From assembly GCA_947176285.1 (NCBI GenBank), contig CAMWQF010000056.1, positions 1-11,752 on the forward strand: a stretch of 11,752 nucleotides of DNA, in the 5' to 3' direction. The position numbers and the translations under genes are program-made. A model generated the notes under the pieces. That model was not told where the DNA came from, ran no database searches, and saw only the letters and a list, made by a program, of their open reading frames with translations. Source of the DNA: an uncultured Porphyromonadaceae bacterium. Its GTDB lineage: Bacteria > Bacteroidota > Bacteroidia > Bacteroidales > Muribaculaceae. Shown here piece by piece: positions 1-4,984 of this stretch; within the stretch, counting starts at the first letter, position 1, and every line of letters starts with the position of its first letter.

Positions 1-58
1 CAATAGTCGTGCCAAAAATGCAAACTATTGATAATTAATGCATAATGACTTTTGATGG

Positions 59-92
59 TGTCCGATTTCGTACAGTTTTGTCCGTTTTTGTA
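59..92. repeat. Imperfect 14-bp direct repeat with a 20-bp period
   Basis: TGTCCGATTTCGTA (59-72) and TGTCCGTTTTTGTA (79-92) match at 12 of 14 positions and start exactly 20 bp apart, about two turns of the helix. The second copy overlaps a TTG (78-80) that could be the -33 element of a promoter. Direct repeats phased this way are typical of sites for a regulator that binds one face of DNA as a tandem dimer, for example LytTR-type response regulators. The identity of any regulator is inference. Confidence 0.45.
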
Positions 93-108
93 GGAATTGA
101 TAACTTTT
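78..108 (+). promoter_or_regulatory. Candidate Bacteroidetes promoter (TTG-N20-TAACTTTT)
   Basis: TTG at 78-80 is followed after exactly 20 bases by TAACTTTT at 101-108, one base off the Bacteroidetes -7 consensus TAnnTTTG. Transcription would start near 113 and read into the MNT/HEPN pair. The direct repeat at 59-92 overlaps the -33 part, which would suit a regulated promoter. Confidence 0.4.
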
Positions 109-144
109 CTACTATAAACTATGCATCAATCAAATTTTTTTTAT

Positions 145-152
145 TAACTTTG
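145..152 (+). promoter_or_regulatory. Candidate -7 box of the mntA/hepT promoter
   Basis: TAACTTTG is a perfect match to TAnnTTTG and is the same octamer found before lrp, dgkA and pckA in this window. No TTG lies at the usual 19-21 bp upstream. Transcription would start near 157-159, giving a leader of about 36 bases before the ATG at 195. This argues against a start at the in-frame ATG at 156, unless the message is leaderless. Confidence 0.5.
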
Positions 153-194
153 CATATGAATCCAAATCGTTTTGGGTCAAATAAAAAGAAGAAT

Positions 195-488
195 ATGTGC
201 ACATCGGCTGACTGCATAAAGATTATTTCTGAAAACAAAAGTTTTATAGAAAATGAATATGGTGTTAAATCAATTACCTTGTTTGGTTCTATCGCACGTG
301 GGGATAGCCGAACTGATAGCGATGTGGACATATTAGTAGAAATGCCCCCTAAGATGGTTCTGTTGTATGAGTTAAAAAATTATCTTGAAAAGATTTTAAA
401 TACCTCTGTAGACTTAATCAGAAAGCATTCACATATGTCTCGCAGTTTCCTTAATCATATTGCACATGACTCAATCCGAATACTCTGA
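195..488 (+). CDS. mntA: MNT-type nucleotidyltransferase, MntA-like antitoxin
   Basis: Encodes a 97-residue minimal nucleotidyltransferase. The motif GSIARGDSRTDSDVD (residues 31-45) fits the family signature GS-X10-DXD exactly, with metal-binding D43 and D45 and a likely third acid at D73 (SVDLI). In characterised pairs of this family MntA inactivates the HEPN partner by adding AMP to the tyrosine of its RX4HXY motif, so it acts as the antitoxin. I chose the ATG at 195 because it leaves a normal-length N-terminus before the GS motif and lies downstream of a TAACTTTG box; the frame is open upstream to 45 with another ATG at 156. It overlaps the HEPN gene by 23 bases. The DNA is visibly more AT-rich than the housekeeping genes to the right, which suggests acquisition. 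The family assignment is firm; the role in this host is inferred from known pairs. Confidence 0.88.
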   Translation: MCTSADCIKIISENKSFIENEYGVKSITLFGSIARGDSRTDSDVDILVEMPPKMVLLYELKNYLEKILNTSVDLIRKHSHMSRSFLNHIAHDSIRIL

Positions 489-858
489 GAAGGATTTAAG
501 GCAGGCTATTTTGACTTTAGAATCAGTGGAGAAAGTCATTGATGATCTTGTTAGTTGGAATAAAAACATATCTTCGGTGGAAGATTATTATTCAACTCAA
601 ACCGGTATGCAGTTGTTGGCTGCAAATTGCACACTTATCACAGCAATAGGAGAAGGAGTTAAGCGTGTCAACAGGATTCTTCCGGATTTTCTTTCAAATC
701 ATTTCTCAGAAATACCGTGGAATGCAATTATTGGAATGAGAAATCATATAGCACATGGTTATTTTGAACTGGATGCTGATTTAGTTTTCGATGTAGTTAT
801 GGAGGATATTCCAGGATTAAAGACTGCAATAATAAGGGCAATTCGAATTTTAAAGTAA
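466..858 (+). CDS. hepT: HEPN-domain protein, HepT-like toxin
   Basis: A 130-residue, mostly helical protein whose C-terminal part holds RNHIAHGY (residues 92-99), an exact match to the HEPN ribonuclease motif RX4HXY with R92, H97 and Y99. In the HepT/MntA family this is an RNA-cleaving toxin, and Y99 corresponds to the tyrosine that the partner AMPylates. The family annotation DUF86 applies. I start it at the ATG at 466; a TTG two codons earlier (460) is a weaker option. The overlap with the upstream nucleotidyltransferase puts antitoxin before toxin and implies coupled translation. The stop lies only 17 bases before the polygalacturonase start, so read-through from this operon into that gene is possible. 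All catalytic residues are present, so the toxin looks intact. Confidence 0.88.
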   Translation: MTQSEYSEKDLRQAILTLESVEKVIDDLVSWNKNISSVEDYYSTQTGMQLLAANCTLITAIGEGVKRVNRILPDFLSNHFSEIPWNAIIGMRNHIAHGYFELDADLVFDVVMEDIPGLKTAIIRAIRILK

Positions 859-875
859 ATACCTAAAAAAACATC

Positions 876-2366
876 ATGATAATGAATCTAAAAAAATCTT
901 TGCTTTCGGCTATGGCATTATGCCTTGCAGTGTTGGCTGGCAATGCTGATGACTACAGTAAGTATTATGAGGGTCTTCCGGTGAAGATCAATCAGGTTAG
1001 GGGTTTTTCGGTTCCTGACTATTCCGTTAAAATTTCCGATTTTGGTGGAGTCAGCGATGGCATAACACTCAATACAAAGGCATTTGAGAATGCTATCGCC
1101 CATCTTTCACAGAAAGGAGGAGGTCATCTAATTGTGCCTGAGGGAATCTGGTATACAGGCCCCATTATGTTTGATCACAACATCGATTTGCATCTGGATC
1201 GCGGTGCATTGCTTCTCTTCAGCGAGAACCTTTCTGATTATCCTGTGGTTAAATCAGATTGGGAAGGACTTAATACATATCGTGCTATGTCTCCGCTTAT
1301 GGCACGCGGCAAGAAAAACATCTCTATCACAGGCGAAGGCACCATCAACGGTAACGGGCAATGCTGGCGTCCTGTAAAAAAGATGAAGATGACAGAATCT
1401 CAATGGAAGAAACTTACCCAAAACGGAGTGGTCAACGACAAGGGCGACATATGGTTTCCGAATGAGAATGTAATGAAGGTATATTATGATAAAGATACCC
1501 AGACTAAAGTTCATTCAGGTGATCCTGAAGCATTAGAGTTAGGACATGACTTCCTGCGTCCGGTTCTCGTTTCATTTATCGGATGCACCAATGTGTTGCT
1601 TCAGGGAGTTACTTTTGAGAATTCTCCTGCATGGAATGTGCATCCGCTCATGTGTGAGAACCTTATTGTGGACAATGTGAATATTCGTAATCCTTGGTAT
1701 GCACAGAATGGAGATGGTATAGATATAGAGTCATGTACTAATGTGCTCCTTGTCAATAGCAGTTTTGACGTAGGCGATGATGCTATCTGTATGAAGAGTG
1801 GAAAAGACAAAGATGGTCGCGACCGTGGAGTTCCTTCTTCCAATGTTCTGATTGACGGATGCACAGTCTATCATGGTCATGGCGGTTTCGTGATCGGTAG
1901 TGAGATGTCTGGTGGATGTAAGGATATCGTGGCTAAGAACTGTGTATTCATCGGAACTGACGTAGGCTTGCGTTTTAAGTCTACTCGCGGTCGTGGTGGC
2001 ATAGTAGAGAATATCTATGTCGACAACATTAAGATGACAGACATCCCGGGTGAAGCACTTATCTTCGATTTGTATTATGGTATCAAGCCTGGTGCTCCCG
2101 TGCCTCCCGTCACAGAAGAAACCCCCTCTTTCCGCAATATCTTCATCAAAGACGTTGTATGCCGTTCAGCCGGACGAGCAGCCCTCTTCAATGGACTTCC
2201 TGAAATGCCGATGAAAAATGTCGTTCTTGAAGATTGCCGCTTCCGTGCTGATAAAGGGTTTACTCTCAATCATGTGGATGGTTTGACTATGAAAAATGTC
2301 ATAGTGGATGTACCCGGTGAGAAAATCACCTATGGCGACGGTGTCAAGAATGTCAATATTAATTGA
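876..2366 (+). CDS. Secreted GH28 polygalacturonase-like glycoside hydrolase
   Basis: A 496-residue right-handed beta-helix enzyme of glycoside hydrolase family 28, which hydrolyses galacturonic acid linkages in pectin by inversion. Residues 1-24 form a signal peptide (basic start, hydrophobic core, likely cleavage after AGNA), so it acts in the periplasm or outside. An N-terminal DFGGVSDG segment (55-62) is usual for the family. The four catalytic motifs are present in order: NGDGID (278-283), GDD (300-302), GHG (334-336) and RFK (366-368). This length and the DFG segment fit bacterial exo-acting or rhamnogalacturonan-type members better than short fungal endo-enzymes, but the exact substrate cannot be read from sequence. 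The ATG at 882 is an equally good start. No SusC/SusD genes are in view, so membership in a pectin utilisation locus is untested. Its stop codon lies inside an AATTGAG repeat. Confidence 0.92.
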   Translation: MIMNLKKSLLSAMALCLAVLAGNADDYSKYYEGLPVKINQVRGFSVPDYSVKISDFGGVSDGITLNTKAFENAIAHLSQKGGGHLIVPEGIWYTGPIMFDHNIDLHLDRGALLLFSENLSDYPVVKSDWEGLNTYRAMSPLMARGKKNISITGEGTINGNGQCWRPVKKMKMTESQWKKLTQNGVVNDKGDIWFPNENVMKVYYDKDTQTKVHSGDPEALELGHDFLRPVLVSFIGCTNVLLQGVTFENSPAWNVHPLMCENLIVDNVNIRNPWYAQNGDGIDIESCTNVLLVNSSFDVGDDAICMKSGKDKDGRDRGVPSSNVLIDGCTVYHGHGGFVIGSEMSGGCKDIVAKNCVFIGTDVGLRFKSTRGRGGIVENIYVDNIKMTDIPGEALIFDLYYGIKPGAPVPPVTEETPSFRNIFIKDVVCRSAGRAALFNGLPEMPMKNVVLEDCRFRADKGFTLNHVDGLTMKNVIVDVPGEKITYGDGVKNVNIN

Positions 2367-2462
2367 GAATTGAGTATTGGGAATGGAAAATTATAATAAT
2401 CATAACTCCTAATTCTCCATTCCCAATACTCAAATCCCAATACTCAATACTCAATTCTCTAT
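2361..2462. terminator. Bidirectional hairpin between convergent GH28 and bcp, built of AATTGAG-type repeats
   Basis: TTGAGTATTGGGAATGGA (2370-2387) is the exact reverse complement of 2416-2433, and the arms extend to 2392 and 2411 with one mismatch around an AT-rich loop of about 18 bases. The right side carries a further copy of CCCAATACTCAA (2436-2447) and part of another, so alternative pairings exist. Lying between two converging stop codons, it probably ends transcription from both sides. The element overlaps both reading frames: the GH28 stop (2364-2366) and the last codons and stop of bcp (2451-2459) are made of repeat sequence. There is no clean U-tract, so intrinsic termination is a likely but unproven role. 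Confidence 0.6.
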
Positions 2463-2906
2463 TAGTCCGAGTATCTGGTTGGCGGCGTCCTTTGTGTTGA
2501 CTTTTGATATGATCTGCTCAACTGTGCCGTCGGGAGAGAGAAGAAAAGTGGTGCGGACGATACCCATGTATTCACGTCCCGCCATTTTTTTCTTTTGCCA
2601 TACGCCTGCAAGTTGACAAAGCGTGGTGTCTGTATCCGCTACAAGAGGAAATTTCAAACCGAATTTGTCGGCAAACTTAATATGACTTGCTGCTGAGTCC
2701 TTGCTTACTCCGATCACTTGATATCCCTTGGCTGCGAGCTCGTCAAGTCCATCGTTAAGGCTGCATGCTTCTGCTGAGCATCCGGGAGTATTGTCTTTAG
2801 GGTAGAAATACAGCACAAATTTCTTGCCTGGATAATCACTAAGTTTCACTTCTTTTCCCTGTGCGTCTGTGCCGAGCAGATTAGGGAATTTATCTCCAAT
2901 TTCCAT
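2451..2906 (-). CDS. bcp: Thiol peroxidase of the BCP/PrxQ peroxiredoxin family
   Basis: A 151-residue cytoplasmic peroxiredoxin that reduces hydrogen peroxide and organic peroxides using thioredoxin. The active-site segment YPKDNTPGCSAEAC (35-48) gives the peroxidatic Cys43 and the resolving Cys48, the five-residue spacing of the E. coli BCP type. T40 and R118 (IVRTT) complete the catalytic set. The length is normal for the family. It is the last gene of the leftward run, 67 bases after the SDR-like gene. In that gap are two ATCATGAT palindromes 20 bp apart that could be an operator. The last residues, LIEN, and the stop codon come from the same repeat sequence that ends dgkA. The functional call is secure; regulation by peroxide is only a guess. 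Confidence 0.95.
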   Translation of the reverse strand: MEIGDKFPNLLGTDAQGKEVKLSDYPGKKFVLYFYPKDNTPGCSAEACSLNDGLDELAAKGYQVIGVSKDSAASHIKFADKFGLKFPLVADTDTTLCQLAGVWQKKKMAGREYMGIVRTTFLLSPDGTVEQIISKVNTKDAANQILGLIEN

Positions 2907-2943
2907 AAATCTTAATAGTTGTTTAAGAGTTTTTGTGGCTTAA

Positions 2944-2980
2944 GCATGATTCATCATGATATATCAGGGTAAATCATGAT
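2944..2980. promoter_or_regulatory. Phased ATCATGAT palindromes upstream of bcp
   Basis: The 8-bp palindrome ATCATGAT occurs at 2953-2960 and again at 2973-2980, exactly 20 bp apart, with a partial copy GCATGAT at 2944-2950. The right-hand copy overlaps the stop codon of the SDR-like gene. The arrangement sits 47-67 bases before the bcp start and looks like a two-site operator. I see no good TAnnTTTG box in the gap, so a separate bcp promoter is unproven. Confidence 0.35.
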
Positions 2981-3417
2981 TGAGTAATTTCATTAATTAT
3001 AACAATCTCAAGGGCGGATTTGTCAGCAATTGGCAAATTATCTTTCCATTTGGCAATTGTATTTTCTATGATAGAGCAAGTGTCTTTATCTCCTATTGCT
3101 ATGTCGATGTTGCGCCATGCTCTTAGGAGTGATTCCAATTCTTTTGCTATGTCTGTTGCATTTCCGATATCTGTATGATGATATCGTATACCGTGTTCGT
3201 AAGCCATGCGTTTGCCTGTTTCTTCGTTTTCATCGAAGATGGCTACGCGACATCTCTGCTTGCGGAATTCAAGCGCTTTTTCCTTGGCAACTCCGTGGCA
3301 TCCTCCGACAACTAATACTCGCAGGGCATTCTGCCTTATGCCTGGTATGGATTTCTTCACCCCCAGTTTTCCACTCCTCAGTTCCTCCATCCGTTTTTCA
3401 AGATAATTGTCAGCCAT
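2974..3417 (-). CDS. Short Rossmann-fold protein, degenerate SDR-like
   Basis: A 147-residue protein. After an N-terminal helix (MADNYLEKRMEELRSGKLG, 1-19) comes a beta-alpha-beta nucleotide-binding pattern: LRVLVVGGCHGVAKEKA (32-48), where GGCHGVA stands for the TGxxxGIG of short-chain dehydrogenases. Then come VAIFDENEE with D62 at the end of strand two, which favours NAD over NADP, and HTDIGN (81-86). The protein ends before the region where an SDR would carry its YxxxK catalytic pair, and no YxxxK is present, so dehydrogenase activity is unlikely. It may be a nucleotide-binding or regulatory derivative, or the remains of a full SDR. No frameshift continuation is visible in the 67 bases before bcp. 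It lies between xerD (40 bases away) and bcp in an apparent operon. Function unknown. Confidence 0.7.
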   Translation of the reverse strand: MADNYLEKRMEELRSGKLGVKKSIPGIRQNALRVLVVGGCHGVAKEKALEFRKQRCRVAIFDENEETGKRMAYEHGIRYHHTDIGNATDIAKELESLLRAWRNIDIAIGDKDTCSIIENTIAKWKDNLPIADKSALEIVIINEITQS

Positions 3418-3457
3418 AATATCCTATCTTATATATACACATAACGCAAATTATGCA

Positions 3458-4363
3458 TTATGAATTATTGTTACGGTAGTGTGGATGGTGGGCAAGGAGT
3501 TCTTTACGTAGGCGAGAGCGGTCGAGATGTACGTAGATTTCTGTTGTCTCGAGTGACTCATGACCCAGTAGTTCCTGTATTGCTCTTAGAGAAGCGCCCC
3601 CCTCGAGAAGATGGGTGGCAAAACTATGTCGCAAAGTATGAGGGGAGACTGTCTTTAAGATTCCGGCAGCCTCTGCTAAATCTTTTATGATATAAAATAC
3701 CATTACTCTCGACATTTTTCCGCCACGACGGTTGAGGAAAATGATGTCTTGGGCATCCGATTTTATGTTGAGACGAGAACGCTGAGGCAAATATTCTTTT
3801 ATGAGATCCATAGCCACCGAGGAGATAGGCACTATACGCTGCTTGCTCCCTTTCCCTTCCACAATCAGGAATCCATCATCAAAATTGAGGCGAGATAATC
3901 TGGCATCGGTCAACTCAGACACCCGCAGCCCACTTCCATAAAGAGTCTCTATGATAGCATGATTCCTAAGAGATTCCTCTTTGCTTTCCGGGATTTGCTC
4001 TATCATCATATCTATTTCCTCGGTGGTGAGAACATCAGGAAGATGCCTTCCAAGACGCGGTGATTCAAGAAGATCTGTAGGATTGTTTTCTATCAGCCCG
4101 CTTAGTTTGAGGAATTTGTAATAGCTTTTTATTCCCGAAAGTATGCGGGCTTGACTGCGCGGACCAATTCCCATTTCGCGTAGAGTGCAGAGAAAGTTGT
4201 GCAGATCTTTCTCTGCAACTTCCGTCGGATTAAGCCCCTCTTCCTCAAGATACTCCAAAAGATGACAAACGTCGGATACGTATGCTTCACACGTGTTGTC
4301 AGACATGCCTCGCTCGAGAGAGAGGTATGACTCAAAGTCTTGAAGTGCTGTGGGGGCTGACAT
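3458..4363 (-). CDS. xerD: Site-specific tyrosine recombinase XerD/XerC type
   Basis: A 301-residue tyrosine recombinase that resolves chromosome dimers by strand exchange at dif sites near the terminus. The N-terminal SAM-like core-binding domain spans about 1-95 and the catalytic domain about 110-290. All catalytic residues are visible: R147 (GSGLRVSEL), K172 (GKGSKQR), H242 and R245 (HTLRH), H268 (LLGHES) and the nucleophile Y277 (TEIYVHLD). The length of about 300 matches housekeeping Xer proteins rather than longer phage or conjugative-element integrases. The setting among core genes and near aroQ, with no att-like sites, also suggests the chromosomal enzyme. XerD is the likeliest label, but XerC cannot be excluded from one sequence. 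It follows the VHSP-motif gene by 44 bases. The stop codon falls in an AATTCATAATGCATAATT stretch resembling the AT-rich repeats nearby. Confidence 0.92.
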   Translation of the reverse strand: MSAPTALQDFESYLSLERGMSDNTCEAYVSDVCHLLEYLEEEGLNPTEVAEKDLHNFLCTLREMGIGPRSQARILSGIKSYYKFLKLSGLIENNPTDLLESPRLGRHLPDVLTTEEIDMMIEQIPESKEESLRNHAIIETLYGSGLRVSELTDARLSRLNFDDGFLIVEGKGSKQRIVPISSVAMDLIKEYLPQRSRLNIKSDAQDIIFLNRRGGKMSRVMVFYIIKDLAEAAGILKTVSPHTLRHSFATHLLEGGASLRAIQELLGHESLETTEIYVHLDRSRLRKELLAHHPHYRNNNS

Positions 4364-4407
4364 GTCAAATTAATTTTTTGATTTGAGAAGATCTTGTGGC
4401 GTTAAGG

Positions 4408-4965
4408 CTAAAGCGTATAACAAATTCTTTCCATTCCCACTCTACGGATCATAATAGTAAAATTTCTTCCATAAAGAATCATCGAGGGAGTTTTTCCCAT
4501 TCCTAAAGGTTCTTCTTCTTTAATTTTGCTAAATATCAGCATAGTGCATTCATCGGAGCCATCCATCTTCTCCCACATGCCTTTTATATCCCGGCAACCG
4601 GAGCTTATAATGAAATTTACATTCTTGGGGCATTCCTTCTGAGTAGAGAGATGTATAGAAGGAAATGACATCTTAAGGGCTGTGCAAAGCCGCTTGTCTC
4701 CATTAGGATACCATATGCGACTTGGGCGCAGAAGATTGATGAGCCTGATAGCCAACCGGGCATTCTTCAAAGATTTCCTGTCTTCATGATACTCAAAATC
4801 CAGAAATGCATCTGAATAAAAACCATATCTTGAGTCAGGGCGGACACATTCTTTTACTATTTTGAATGCTAAAGGAGAGTGGACGCCATACCCTCTGGTA
4901 TGGCGCCAACTGTTAATATATTTAAGCAATGTATGATTGACTTCGTTCAAACTAAAGCGAGTCAT
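4408..4965 (-). CDS. Bacteroidetes VHSP-motif protein of unknown function, possibly a degenerate SAM methyltransferase
   Basis: A 185-residue protein without signal peptide or membrane segment. Its N-terminal part, RGYGVHSPLAF (24-34) followed by a YGFYSDAFLDFE region (47-58), resembles the 'G-x-HSPF' opening of a Bacteroidetes group that is often annotated as class I SAM-dependent methyltransferase. The expected glycine-rich SAM loop is not evident here. LRPSRIWYPNGDKRLCTAL (79-97) sits where it would be, so it may be an inactive or divergent member. It is 19 bases downstream of the YfhO-like gene and 44 bases before xerD, and so is probably co-transcribed with both. The similarity is from memory of the motif and the function is not known. 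Confidence 0.65.
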   Translation of the reverse strand: MTRFSLNEVNHTLLKYINSWRHTRGYGVHSPLAFKIVKECVRPDSRYGFYSDAFLDFEYHEDRKSLKNARLAIRLINLLRPSRIWYPNGDKRLCTALKMSFPSIHLSTQKECPKNVNFIISSGCRDIKGMWEKMDGSDECTMLIFSKIKEEEPLGMGKTPSMILYGRNFTIMIRRVGMERICYTL

Positions 4966-4984
4966 AATACAAAATGCATATTTA

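Larger units (their letters stand above)
1..194. other. AT-rich non-coding leader before the toxin-antitoxin pair
   Basis: No convincing gene is visible on either strand. The frame of the downstream nucleotidyltransferase stays open back to position 45, but that extension has no family similarity and crosses promoter-like boxes, so I treat it as untranslated. The stretch holds an imperfect direct repeat (59-92) and two promoter-like elements (78-108 and 145-152), described separately. Whatever gene precedes this region lies outside the window. Confidence 0.6.

Noticed and set aside
45..194. Longer start for the nucleotidyltransferase
   Set aside because: The extra 50 residues have no family similarity and cross two promoter-like boxes. 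The ATG at 195 gives the usual N-terminus.
3096..3419. 107-codon + strand frame opposite the SDR-like gene
   Set aside because: It is antisense to a gene with a clear Rossmann pattern and operon spacing, and has no recognisable features of its own.
3458..4363. Tyrosine recombinase as the integrase of a mobile element
   Set aside because: Length, the full Xer motif set, the core-gene neighbours and the lack of flanking att-like repeats or a tRNA all favour the housekeeping Xer enzyme.
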